Made by a program: the position numbers and the translations under genes
Notes under the pieces: model-generated
Told to the model about the DNA's origin: nothing
The model's database searches: none
Seen by the model: the letters and a program-made list of their open reading frames with translations, nothing else
Part shown: positions 16,529 through 24,935 of the stretch, one piece after another
How the letters are laid out: the number at the start of each line of letters is the position of its first letter
Position numbering within the stretch: the stretch's first letter is position 1
NCBI RefSeq assembly: GCF_002001085.1
Contig: NZ_MUNU01000013.1
Span: 124,001-188,000, forward strand
DNA from: Rhodanobacter sp. B05
Lineage (GTDB): Bacteria > Pseudomonadota > Gammaproteobacteria > Xanthomonadales > Rhodanobacteraceae
DNA length: 64,000 bases
Reading direction: 5' to 3'

Positions 16529-17320
16529 ATGAAGAACAAGCAGGAAATCGTCGCGAACTGGCTGCCCAGATACACCGGCACTGCGTTGGCGGACTTCGGC
16601 CAGCACATCCTGCTGACCAACTTCGGCCATTACGTGGAGCTGTTCGCCCAGTGGCACGGAGTGGAGGTGCACGGACGTGATCGGCCGATGCCGAACGCCA
16701 CCGCCGACGGCATCACCCTGATCAACTTCGGCATGGGCAGCCCCAACGCGGCCACCGTGATGGACCTGCTCGGCGCGATCGCGCCGCAAGCAGCACTGTT
16801 CCTGGGCAAGTGCGGCGGGGTCAAGAAGAAGAACCAGCTGGGCGACCTGGTGCTGCCGATCGCGGCGATCCGCGGCGAGGGCACCAGCAACGACTATCTG
16901 CCGCCGGAGGTGCCGGCGCTGCCGGCGTTCCAGTTGCAGCGCGCGGTTTCCACCATGATTCGCGACCTCGGCCACGACTACTGGACCGGCACGGTGTACA
17001 CCACCAATCGCCGCGTATGGGAACACGACGACACCTTCAAGGAGTACCTGCGGCGCACCCGCTGCATGGCCGTCGACATGGAAACGGCCACGATCTTCGC
17101 CGCCGGCTTCGCCAACCGGATCCCCTGCGGCGCCCTGCTGCTGGTGTCCGACCAGCCGATGATCCCGGAAGGGGTAAAGACCGAGAGCAGCGACCAGCGC
17201 ATCACCGCGCAGTACGTGGAGGCGCATATCCGGATCGGCGTCGAGGCGCTCAAGCTGGTACGTCGCAACGGTCGCAGCGTGAAGCATCTGCGCTTCGAGG
17301 CCGAAGCCGACACGGACTGA
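16529..17320 (+). CDS. amn: AMP nucleosidase, short form
   Basis: A 263-residue member of the nucleoside phosphorylase-like superfamily. GKCGGVKKKNQLGDLVLP carries the phosphate-side glycine loop. VDMETATIFAAGF holds the conserved Glu for ribose recognition, and SDQPMIPEGVKT the base-specific Asp. The family splits AMP into adenine and ribose 5-phosphate. It lacks the N-terminal domain of the roughly 480-residue E. coli enzyme, as in Xanthomonads. TATGAT at 16499 is a good -10 hexamer. It is followed by the CRP-like site and leader of the TonB receptor. Confidence 0.85.
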   Translation: MKNKQEIVANWLPRYTGTALADFGQHILLTNFGHYVELFAQWHGVEVHGRDRPMPNATADGITLINFGMGSPNAATVMDLLGAIAPQAALFLGKCGGVKKKNQLGDLVLPIAAIRGEGTSNDYLPPEVPALPAFQLQRAVSTMIRDLGHDYWTGTVYTTNRRVWEHDDTFKEYLRRTRCMAVDMETATIFAAGFANRIPCGALLLVSDQPMIPEGVKTESSDQRITAQYVEAHIRIGVEALKLVRRNGRSVKHLRFEAEADTD

Positions 17321-17354
17321 CCAGGACCCCGGTCGTGTCAACTGGCTCGGCCTG

Positions 17355-17376
17355 AAATGTGATGCAAATCACATTT
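17355..17376. promoter_or_regulatory. CRP/Clp-type binding site
   Basis: The half-sites TGTGA (17358-17362) and TCACA (17369-17373) are 6 bp apart. Flanking AAA and TTT complete a 22-bp nearly symmetric site, matching the CRP consensus in both half-sites. It is 35 bp past the amn stop and 327 bp before the TonB receptor start. Confidence 0.75.
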
Positions 17377-17703
17377 TCACGCCTTCCTCTCACGAGGTGA
17401 GCGATATATATGTAATAAATTCGTTTAAAAAATATAAATTAAAAGTAATAAAGCCCACGCGGAGCCTCCCCTGATGAGGGTCAACCAGCCGCCTGATGCC
17501 CACTTCGAGGGAACGGCCGCTGAACAAACCGGAGCGGAAAAACGTGTGGAGTGAGTTCACATAGCGTTATTTGCCTGTTAGTATCGGCGCGGATCGGGAG
17601 TTCATGGGTCCGAAACCCATCGGCTTGGGAACGGGCCGGGTCGCAATTCTGGGCAGAACAGGTTCTGGCCCATGACAAAAAAATTAACCGGAGGGTGTCT
17701 TAA
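17377..17703 (+). other. long AT-rich promoter/leader region of the TonB receptor gene
   Basis: A conspicuous AT-rich block (about 17404-17452, with TATATA, TAATAA and A tracts) sits about 40-90 bp after the CRP-like site and is the likely core promoter. About 250 bp of leader follow, including the hairpin ATGGGT-CCGAA-ACCCAT (17604-17620). A strong Shine-Dalgarno GGAGGGTG lies 6 nt before the receptor ATG. No ORF with protein-like sequence is seen here. The length leaves room for RNA-level control, but I recognise no known riboswitch. Confidence 0.55.
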
Positions 17704-20625
17704 ATGAAACTTGGGGTCTCAAAACTTTCTTCGGCAGTCCGCCTGGCGCTTTCGCTGGGTGCTGTCATCGCGGTCGGTGCCTCGGGCACGGCCTTCGCCC
17801 AGGATACGGGCACTCAGGATGCGGCCAGTCAGCCCAGCGCCAAGAAGGCGCAGACGCTGCAGACGGTCGTGGTCACCGGCTCGAACATCCGCCGTGTGGA
17901 TCTGGAAACCTCCAACCCGGTGCTGACCATCGACCGCGCGCAGATCCAGGCCAGCGGCAAGCAGACGCTAGGCGATCTGGTGCAGTCGATCCCGGCGATC
18001 GCCGGCGCGGCCACCAACCCGAACGTCAACAACGGCGGCGGCAACGGTGCATCGACCGTCTCGCTGCGCGGCCTGGGCTCCAACCGCACCCTGATCCTGA
18101 TCGACGGCAAGCGCGTACTGAACAACGACATCAACGCGATCCCGGCCAGCATGGTCGAGCGCATCGACGTGCTGAAGGACGGCGCCTCGGCGACCTACGG
18201 TTCCGATGCGATCGGCGGCGTGGTGAACTTCATCATGCGCAAGGATTTCCAGGGCGCCCAGGTCAGCGTCAACTACGGCGAGTCGGATCGCTCCGACGGC
18301 GCGCAGAAGGGTTTCGCAGCCACCTTCGGTACCTCTTCGGACAAGGGCAACATCGTTGCCGGCATCGACTACAACCACTTCGACGCGGTCTCCTCAGGCA
18401 ATCGCGACTTCTCCAAGTACGCCACCTACCTGTATTCGGGCTCGGTGTTCAATGCCGGTTCCAGCCGCAACCCAAACGGTCGCGCCTACCTGGCTCCACG
18501 GAATGGCGGTGGCAGTGTCACGCTGGCCGGCCCGCAGCCTGGCACCACCACCGCCGCTGACTACCGCCCCTACAACGGTCGTACCGACGCGTACAATTAC
18601 GCCGCGCTGAACCTGATCCAGACCCCGCAGGAGCGTACCAACGTCTTCGTGCTGGGCAGCTACAACCTCACGGACAACGTGACGGCGTACATGGATGCGT
18701 TCTACAACAAGACCACCTCGCATGCGGCCCTCGCTCCGCTGCCGTTCGACGCCAACTCCGATGGCGTGCTGATCTCGAAGGACAACTACTACAACCCGTT
18801 CAAGCAGGACTTCGGTCCAGGCAGCGAGATCGATCCGACGACGGGCAAGCCCACCGTCTACAACTACCTGACCCGCTTCGTCCCGCTGGGTCAGCGCGTG
18901 CTTGACTACTCCACCACCACCGGTCAGATTGTCGCCGGCCTGAAGGGTAACTTCGGCCAGGACAGCAGCTGGCAGTGGAATGCCGACCTGAACTATGGTC
19001 ACCAGAGCACGCAGCAGCGGAGCCCGGGCTACATCTATTACGCCGGCCTGAAGTCTGCGCTGGGTCCGTCGTTCCTGGATCCGACCACCGGCGTGGTCAC
19101 CTGCGGCACGGCCGCCGCCCCGATCGCAGGCTGCACTCCGCTCAACATCTTCAACCTGAACGATCCGCAGACGCTGGCCACCCTGAAGCAGTTCGCCGCG
19201 GCGCCGTTCTACCACACCCTGCAGACCTCGCGTCGTGCCGAAATCAGCGCGAACGGCAGCCTGTGGGACCTGCCGGCCGGCACCATGCAGCTGGCCGTGG
19301 GCGGTTCGTATGACAAGGAATACCAGAACTATCAGGTCGACTACATCGCGCAGACGCGCGGTCAGGATGGCACCTGCTTCATCTCGCAGGAAGCCTGCTC
19401 GACCCCGCTGAGCGGCGGCTTCACCGACAAGGAAGTGTATTTCGAGCTGTTCACCCCGATCCTCGCGGATGTGCCGTTCGCCAAGTCGCTGAACGTGACG
19501 ATCGGCTCGCGCTTCTCGCAGTACAACACCGCCGGCAGCAGCTGGAACCAGAAGTTCGCCGTGGAGTGGCGTCCGGTCACCGACCTGCTGCTGCGTGGCA
19601 CGGTTGCCGGCGTGTTCCGCGCGCCGAACATCAACGAGTTGTACAACGGTGCTGCCGGCAGTGCGCCGCAATTCGCCGACCCCTGCCGCGGTCTGACAGC
19701 GGCGGAGCTGGCGACGCACGCCGTCGCCTGCCAGAACGTGCCGGTCAATTACGCCGGTACCGGCCTCTCGCAGACTACCGGTGTGGTCTCCGGCTCCGTG
19801 GCCGCGGGCGTCAACCTGAAGCCCGAGCACGGCAAGTCGTATGACTACGGCTTCGTGTACGATCCGAGCTATGCCCCGGGCCTGTCCTTCGAGGCGGATC
19901 TGTGGCGAGTCACGCTGGACGACACGATCACCGCGATCGGCGCGCAGACGGTCATGAACAGCTGCTTCGCCAACGACGCCAGCCAGTTCTGTCCACTGAT
20001 CCACCGTCTGGGCAGCGGCGACATCGGCTTCATCGCCGAGCCGACCGTCAACCTGGGCAAGCTGAACACCAAGGGCATCGACTCCAGCCTCAAGTACAAG
20101 ATCCCGCACTTCGACGTGTTCGGTCAGAACTACGGCGACTTGGCCGTGTCGCTGGATTCCACTTACCTCATCCGCTACAACAACGACACCGCGCCGGGCC
20201 AGCCGGGTGACACGGTCTTCCACATGGCCGGCCACTACAACAACCAGAGTGAGTACGGCAACTACACCCGCTGGCGCGGGCTGGCCCAGGTGAACTGGAA
20301 CAATGGCCCGTGGAGCGCCAACTACAACGTGCGCTACATCGGGTCGGTGAAGGTGGGCTGGCCGCTGGGCGCTCCGGAAGGCGTGTCCGGCGATCCGGGC
20401 ATCCCGGGCACGGTGCTCAGGTATGCGCCGGTGATGTATCACAACCTGTCGTTCGGCTATAACCTGGCCGCGTACCATACCCGTTTCGACGTGGGCGTGA
20501 ACAACCTGTTCGACAAGCAGCCGCCGTTGATGTACCAGAACAACGTGCTGAACTCGAATACCGACACCAACACGTACGAGACCATTGGCCGTTACTTCTG
20601 GGGCCGCGTGACCGTGACGTTCTGA
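17704..20625 (+). CDS. TonB-dependent outer-membrane receptor
   Basis: A 973-residue protein with a signal peptide ending AFA (cleavage after about residue 32). A TonB-box-like stretch TLQTVVVTGSNI is followed by a plug domain (about 50-170, with NNGGGNGASTVSLRGLG and RIDVLKDGASATYGSDAIGGVVNFIMRK). A long beta-barrel ends GRYFWGRVTVTF, with a C-terminal Phe for Bam recognition. It resembles the large Xanthomonad/Caulobacter receptors with Gly/Asn-rich plugs, not classic siderophore receptors. Substrate unknown; no TonB/ExbBD pair is adjacent. The CRP-like site and long leader upstream suggest catabolite control. An intrinsic terminator follows, before sulfotransferase and oxygenase genes. Confidence 0.95.
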   Translation: MKLGVSKLSSAVRLALSLGAVIAVGASGTAFAQDTGTQDAASQPSAKKAQTLQTVVVTGSNIRRVDLETSNPVLTIDRAQIQASGKQTLGDLVQSIPAIAGAATNPNVNNGGGNGASTVSLRGLGSNRTLILIDGKRVLNNDINAIPASMVERIDVLKDGASATYGSDAIGGVVNFIMRKDFQGAQVSVNYGESDRSDGAQKGFAATFGTSSDKGNIVAGIDYNHFDAVSSGNRDFSKYATYLYSGSVFNAGSSRNPNGRAYLAPRNGGGSVTLAGPQPGTTTAADYRPYNGRTDAYNYAALNLIQTPQERTNVFVLGSYNLTDNVTAYMDAFYNKTTSHAALAPLPFDANSDGVLISKDNYYNPFKQDFGPGSEIDPTTGKPTVYNYLTRFVPLGQRVLDYSTTTGQIVAGLKGNFGQDSSWQWNADLNYGHQSTQQRSPGYIYYAGLKSALGPSFLDPTTGVVTCGTAAAPIAGCTPLNIFNLNDPQTLATLKQFAAAPFYHTLQTSRRAEISANGSLWDLPAGTMQLAVGGSYDKEYQNYQVDYIAQTRGQDGTCFISQEACSTPLSGGFTDKEVYFELFTPILADVPFAKSLNVTIGSRFSQYNTAGSSWNQKFAVEWRPVTDLLLRGTVAGVFRAPNINELYNGAAGSAPQFADPCRGLTAAELATHAVACQNVPVNYAGTGLSQTTGVVSGSVAAGVNLKPEHGKSYDYGFVYDPSYAPGLSFEADLWRVTLDDTITAIGAQTVMNSCFANDASQFCPLIHRLGSGDIGFIAEPTVNLGKLNTKGIDSSLKYKIPHFDVFGQNYGDLAVSLDSTYLIRYNNDTAPGQPGDTVFHMAGHYNNQSEYGNYTRWRGLAQVNWNNGPWSANYNVRYIGSVKVGWPLGAPEGVSGDPGIPGTVLRYAPVMYHNLSFGYNLAAYHTRFDVGVNNLFDKQPPLMYQNNVLNSNTDTNTYETIGRYFWGRVTVTF

Positions 20626-20643
20626 TCCAGAACTTAGCGTCGC

Positions 20644-20649
20644 TATAAT
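20644..20649 (+). promoter_or_regulatory. consensus -10 hexamer at the edge of the receptor terminator
   Basis: TATAAT lies one nucleotide before the terminator stem (20651). A start 6-8 nt downstream would fall inside the left arm of the hairpin. The only -35 candidate, TTCTGA at 20620-20625, is poor (3 of 6 matches) and overlaps the receptor stop codon. Confidence 0.5.
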
Positions 20650-20650
20650 C

Positions 20651-20684
20651 GAACCGCGCGGTGCAAGCCGCGCGGTTCTTTTTT
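20651..20684 (+). terminator. intrinsic terminator of the TonB receptor gene
   Basis: A perfect 11-bp stem (GAACCGCGCGG / CCGCGCGGTTC) with a 6-nt loop TGCAAG is followed immediately by six Ts. This is a textbook Rho-independent terminator, 25 bp past the receptor stop. Confidence 0.92.
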
Positions 20685-20697
20685 GAGTGGAACGGAT

Positions 20698-22533
20698 TTG
20701 CCCCATACGTACACTGACATCCCACGGATCCTGTCGAGTCTCGAAGAAGGCCGCGTGCAGCAGGCCGAGCAGGCCTGCGAGAACTTGCTGCGAGCCAGGC
20801 CGGATGACGAAGACGGGTTGACCGTGCTGGGCATCGCCCTGCAGCGGTACGGCCGGCCCCTGCGGGCGGCCGCTGTCTACGAGTACCTGCTCGACCGCCA
20901 CCCCGGGCGCATCGGTCACTGGGGTAACCTCGGCAATGCCTTGCGCGAGGCGGGTCGTCACGAGGACGCCGAACAGGCCTATCTGACGGCACTGAAACTG
21001 GCGCCCGACGACCCCATGACCCAGGGCAACCTCGGTCTGCTGTACAAGGAGCGTGCCGATTATGCCAAGGCGCGAACCTGCCTGGTCGCCGCCGCAAGGC
21101 TGCTCCCCGATGATCACGAGATTTGCATCTATGCAGCGATGGCCTGTTGCGAGTGCGGCGACAACCTTGGTGCCGGCCAGCTCACGGCGGGCTGGCGCCG
21201 GTGGTTGCCGCTGGACACGGATCTGAGTATCGACCTGGCCTGGATGTTCACCCAGCTGGGGCGGATTTCCGAAGCCGAGGAACTGCTTGGCGGTTCCCTG
21301 CAACTGAACGGCGCCAGGCCGCGCACGCTGGCACGTCTGATCGGATTGCTGGAACGGGTCAATCGATTGGACGAGGCGGATCGGATCCTGGCCACGCTGC
21401 CGGACCCGCAGACCCTGTCCGATCCGGTGGACCGACTGGAGGTCATCAGTGCGCTCGGCGTCATGGCCATGCGCGGCCGGGATCCGGTCGCGGCCCGGCG
21501 CCTGCTGGAGCGCCTGCTGGAGATGACCAGCGATCCGGCCCACCGCGGCAACCTCTACTTCAGCATGGCCAAGGCCTGCGACAAACAGGGCGATGCCGAC
21601 GCGGCGATGGAAGCGCTGGCCAAGGCGCACGCCGCGCAGATGGTCAGGGCGGCCCAGCTTGTGCCCGAGCTGCTGTTGCCCGGCGTGCAGCCACTGTCGC
21701 CGGCCCTGATCCGCATGACCAGTGCCCAGGTGGCCGGTTGGGAACCGCCCGCGCGATCGAACGGGGACCCACAGTCGCCGATCTTCGTGGTGGGATTCCC
21801 GCGTTCCGGCACCACCATGCTGGAGCAGATGCTCGATGCCCACCCGGCGCTGACTTCGATGGACGAACAGCCGTTCCTCCAGGGCGTCTCCGAGAAGGTG
21901 GTCGGGTTGGGCATGGAATATCCGGAGGGTATCGGCGCGCTCGATCCGGGGATGTGCGCGATGTTGATCCGGCACTATTGGGAGCAGGCAAGCAGTGTGG
22001 TCAAGCTGGAACCGGGCCAGCGGCTGGTCGACAAGAACCCGCTCAACCTGCTGCATCTGCCCTTGATCAGCCGGCTGTTTCCCGATGCGCCGATCATTCT
22101 GGCGCTGCGTCATCCGTGTGACGTGATTCTGAGCTGCTACATGCAGAACTTCCGTGCGCCAGGATTCCAGACCCTGTGTTCGTCGCTCGAGCGGCTGGCG
22201 GGTGGCTATGTCAATGGCATGAACTACTGGGTCTATCACGAGCAGTTGCTGAAGCCGCGGGTGTTGCATTTGCGCTACGAGGATCTGCTGGATCGCTTCG
22301 ATGCCGAAGTCGAGCGCATCGGCCGTTTCATCGGGGTCGAGGATGCTGCGCCGTTGCGCAATTTCCACCAGCATGCGCAACAGAAGGGTTTCATCAGCAC
22401 GCCGAGCTATGCCCAGGTAACGCAGCCGCCGAACAAGCAGGCGGTGGGTCGCTGGCGCCGCTACGAGAAGGCATTCCGACCCCTGCTGCCGGGGCTTAAG
22501 GACATCATGGAGCACTGGGGTTATGACCGCTGA
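20698..22533 (+). CDS. TPR-containing sulfotransferase (first copy)
   Basis: A 611-residue protein with no signal peptide. The N-terminal half is tetratricopeptide repeats (for example HWGNLGNALREAGRHEDAEQAYLTALKLAPDD spans one full repeat). The C-terminal half is a PAPS-dependent sulfotransferase: FVVGFPRSGTTMLEQMLDAHP at about residue 367 is the 5'-phosphosulfate loop, and ALRHPCDVILSCYMQNF is the 3'-phosphate region. The combination resembles tyrosylprotein sulfotransferases with a protein-docking TPR. No ATG fits; the TTG at 20698 follows GTGGA, while a TTG at 20683 lies within the terminator. Its 3' end overlaps the oxygenase gene by 11 bp. Confidence 0.9.
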   Translation: MPHTYTDIPRILSSLEEGRVQQAEQACENLLRARPDDEDGLTVLGIALQRYGRPLRAAAVYEYLLDRHPGRIGHWGNLGNALREAGRHEDAEQAYLTALKLAPDDPMTQGNLGLLYKERADYAKARTCLVAAARLLPDDHEICIYAAMACCECGDNLGAGQLTAGWRRWLPLDTDLSIDLAWMFTQLGRISEAEELLGGSLQLNGARPRTLARLIGLLERVNRLDEADRILATLPDPQTLSDPVDRLEVISALGVMAMRGRDPVAARRLLERLLEMTSDPAHRGNLYFSMAKACDKQGDADAAMEALAKAHAAQMVRAAQLVPELLLPGVQPLSPALIRMTSAQVAGWEPPARSNGDPQSPIFVVGFPRSGTTMLEQMLDAHPALTSMDEQPFLQGVSEKVVGLGMEYPEGIGALDPGMCAMLIRHYWEQASSVVKLEPGQRLVDKNPLNLLHLPLISRLFPDAPIILALRHPCDVILSCYMQNFRAPGFQTLCSSLERLAGGYVNGMNYWVYHEQLLKPRVLHLRYEDLLDRFDAEVERIGRFIGVEDAAPLRNFHQHAQQKGFISTPSYAQVTQPPNKQAVGRWRRYEKAFRPLLPGLKDIMEHWGYDR

Positions 22534-23131
22534 GCAGGCGTTGCCGGGCAACCCGCCGATAACCGACCTGCGCAACTATGTGCAGACCTTCGATGCCACG
22601 CTGCCGGCGGATTTCTGTCGGCAGCTGATCGCCGAGTTTCTGCAGACGACCGCACAGCACGTGGTGCGCAAGCCCGGTTGGCGCGCCGGCCTCGATGCCA
22701 GCGCCTGGACCGAGTTGGATGTTTCGGCGCTGGCCGACGATGCCTTCAAGGGCTTTTTCTACAAGCAGATCGAGGACCATCTCGCGCTGTACAACCAGCG
22801 CCTTGGCCTCACCCTGCCGGTCCCCAACACGCCGCAGGTCTCGCAGATGCGCATCAAGCGCTATGTGGCTGGCACGGGCGAGGGGTTCCAGCCTCACTTC
22901 GACGCGATCTACGAGGTGGCGCATCGTTACCTGGTGTTCCTGTGGTATCTGAATGACGTCGAGGAAGGTGGCGAGACCGAGTTCTGCGACCTCGGTATCA
23001 AGGTGCCGGCACGCACCGGCAAGCTGCTGGTGTTTCCGCCGTACTGGATGTTCCAGCATGCAGGCCGACCGCCGATCTCGGGCGACAAGTACATCCTGTC
23101 GATGTACCTGCTGTTTCCGCAGCAGCGTTGA
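22523..23131 (+). CDS. 2-oxoglutarate/Fe(II)-dependent oxygenase (prolyl-4-hydroxylase-like)
   Basis: A 202-residue double-stranded beta-helix oxygenase without a signal peptide. The iron triad is visible: His125 and Asp127 in FQPHFDAI, and His179 in MFQHAGRPP. Lys189 (GDKYILSMYL) is placed to bind the 2-oxoglutarate carboxylate. NDVEEGGETEFCDLGIKVPARTGKLLVFPP is characteristic of P4H-type hydroxylases. The expected reaction is hydroxylation of a peptide or small molecule with decarboxylation of 2OG; the target is unknown. The ATG overlaps the stop region of the preceding sulfotransferase, so the two are coupled. Confidence 0.9.
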   Translation: MTAEQALPGNPPITDLRNYVQTFDATLPADFCRQLIAEFLQTTAQHVVRKPGWRAGLDASAWTELDVSALADDAFKGFFYKQIEDHLALYNQRLGLTLPVPNTPQVSQMRIKRYVAGTGEGFQPHFDAIYEVAHRYLVFLWYLNDVEEGGETEFCDLGIKVPARTGKLLVFPPYWMFQHAGRPPISGDKYILSMYLLFPQQR

Positions 23132-23183
23132 TGCCGAGTTGCCCTCGCCCGCCATGGACTCGTCATTACATGAAGCGGACACC

Positions 23184-23204
23184 CGTCGATCGGACTTATC
23201 GACG
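23184..23204 (+). other. short hairpin between oxygenase and second sulfotransferase genes
   Basis: A 7-bp stem CGTCGAT / ATCGACG around a CGGACTT loop, 17 nt before the next start codon. No T tract follows, so it is not a terminator; it may lower or tune translation of the second sulfotransferase. Confidence 0.3.
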
Positions 23205-23221
23205 TTGCAGGCAGCGTGCCC

Positions 23222-24910
23222 ATGAGCGGGAATGACGGTCGGGTCTCGCATGGATCATCCGTGACGGCCGCGCAGGCCGAGTGGCGGCCCTCGGCCGCGC
23301 TCGTCGCGCGGGTCGATCGTTACCTCGGCCATGCGGCGGCGATGGGTTCGCAAGCGGCTCTGCAGGCGGCGCGGGCGGACCTGGGGGATGCGCCGGCGGC
23401 GGAATGGCGCGATGTCGCGCGCCAGTTTCTGCAGCGAGGTCAGCCGCTCTTTGCGGCAGCCTTGTTGGAGCTTGCGCGGCAGCAGCAACCGGCGGACTCA
23501 TCGCTGCGTTACTGGCTCGCGCAGGCGTTCTGGCAGGCTGGCGAAACCGGTCGGGCCGAGGCGGAGCTGCGCGGACTTCTGGCTGGCGGGACCCATTCGG
23601 CCGCCAGCTGGCTGCTCGCCGAGGTGCTGCGCGCCGAGGGCCGCCTCAATGCGGCGGCAGCCTGCGTGGCGACCGTTGCGCGGGGGACGACCGACGACAT
23701 GGATGGCGTGCTCGCCTGTATCCAGTTCGTGCGCGAGTCCCATCAGCACGCCCTCGCCGCCGAATTGTGCGAGGAACGATTGGCGCGCGGAGCAGGCGAC
23801 CCGCGGCTGCACGCCGTGGCTGGCCAGATCGAGCAGGAGCTGGGACATTTCGATCGGGCGCGTGCCCACTATGCTGCCGCGCTGGCCGGTGGCATCGACC
23901 TGAACGCGTGGTTCGTGCCCGGATCGCTGGCATCCCTGCAACGCTATGCCGATCGCCAGCATGCGGATTTCGCCCTGTTCGACGCCCATCTCCGCGATCG
24001 CACCCTGTCCGCGCGCGCGCGCGCCTCGGTCCTGTTTGCACTGGGCAAGGCCTGTGATGACATCGGCGCTTACGCCGATGCGGCGCACGCCTGGCGGCAA
24101 GCCAATACCTTGACGCGCCAGACGGTCAGCTGGTCGCGAACACGCTGGCGGGATTTCGTGCGAGATCGCCTGTCCGCCCCACCACTGCAATCCCGTTCTG
24201 CCCGTGTCGATGGCGTGCCGATTTTCGTGGTCGGTTTGCCGCGTACCGGCACCACCTTGATGGCCGAACTGCTTGGCCGCCATCCTGATGTGTGCAATCG
24301 CGGCGAGTTGCCGACGCTGGAATTTCTCGTGCAGCGCCTGGCCGGCCTGGCACCGGCGCAGCGAACGGCACATCTGCAGGAGGCGGCCGGGATCTATCTG
24401 ACCCACTTGCGCCGCGATGATCCACCGGCGAGCCATTACGTCGACAAGAATCCGCTCAATTTCCGCTACCTGGATCAGGTTGCGGCGATGTTCCCGCAGG
24501 CACGGGTCATCCACTGCCGACGCCAGCCGCGGGATACTGCGCTGTCGATCTGGAGCCAGCCGTTCGCACGGGACGACTATGCGTTTGCCAGGGACTTTGG
24601 CGACATCGCGGCGCTGATGGAAGGCTGCAACGAATTGATGAGGCATTGGCGGCAAACGCTGCCATTGCCCATCATCACGGTGGAGTACGAACAGCTGGTT
24701 GCGGATCCGGCAGCAACAGTGAAGGCCTTGTTGCCGCAGTTGGGGCTGTCCGCGCATAACTCATCGGAGCCGAGGGCGAGCACATCCACGCCGATCACCT
24801 CGGCCAGCCTGTGGCAGGCGCGTCAGCCGGTGCACCAACGCTCGGTGTCGCGCTGGCGCCACTATGCGGAGTTGTTGCCCGAACTGGTCGAGTTGTTCGC
24901 CGAGGCGTGA
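23222..24910 (+). CDS. TPR-like sulfotransferase (second copy)
   Basis: A 562-residue protein with helical, TPR-like repeats over the first about 320 residues. A sulfotransferase domain starts at VPIFVVGLPRTGTTLMAELL (about 333-352). It retains the 5'-phosphosulfate loop, the YVDKNPLNFRYL segment also seen in the first copy (LVDKNPLNLLHL), and HCRRQPRDTALSIW for the 3'-phosphate. The repeats are far more diverged than in the first copy, so the two probably have different targets. The start is the ATG at 23222; a GTG two codons upstream is possible. Converges on the beta-hydroxylase gene with a 25-bp gap. Confidence 0.88.
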   Translation: MSGNDGRVSHGSSVTAAQAEWRPSAALVARVDRYLGHAAAMGSQAALQAARADLGDAPAAEWRDVARQFLQRGQPLFAAALLELARQQQPADSSLRYWLAQAFWQAGETGRAEAELRGLLAGGTHSAASWLLAEVLRAEGRLNAAAACVATVARGTTDDMDGVLACIQFVRESHQHALAAELCEERLARGAGDPRLHAVAGQIEQELGHFDRARAHYAAALAGGIDLNAWFVPGSLASLQRYADRQHADFALFDAHLRDRTLSARARASVLFALGKACDDIGAYADAAHAWRQANTLTRQTVSWSRTRWRDFVRDRLSAPPLQSRSARVDGVPIFVVGLPRTGTTLMAELLGRHPDVCNRGELPTLEFLVQRLAGLAPAQRTAHLQEAAGIYLTHLRRDDPPASHYVDKNPLNFRYLDQVAAMFPQARVIHCRRQPRDTALSIWSQPFARDDYAFARDFGDIAALMEGCNELMRHWRQTLPLPIITVEYEQLVADPAATVKALLPQLGLSAHNSSEPRASTSTPITSASLWQARQPVHQRSVSRWRHYAELLPELVELFAEA

Positions 24911-24935
24911 GTCAGCGGAAGTCGCGCGTGGCGCC

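Noticed and set aside
17468-17616. A hammerhead ribozyme: CTGATGAG at 17471 and CGAAAC at 17611
   Set aside because: The two core pieces are about 135 nt apart with no stem II between them, and the closing stems are absent.
17595-17640. A tRNA: the leader hairpin can be read as a 5-bp stem with a 7-nt TCCGAAA loop, like a T arm
   Set aside because: No acceptor stem, D arm or anticodon arm can be formed around it, and the loop lacks TTC.
18394-22575. A 1393-codon minus-strand open frame opposite the TonB receptor and first sulfotransferase, and a 1047-codon one opposite aceE (34418-37561)
   Set aside because: They are frame shadows of well-recognised genes in GC-rich DNA. Their translations are Arg/His/Gln-rich and match no family pattern.
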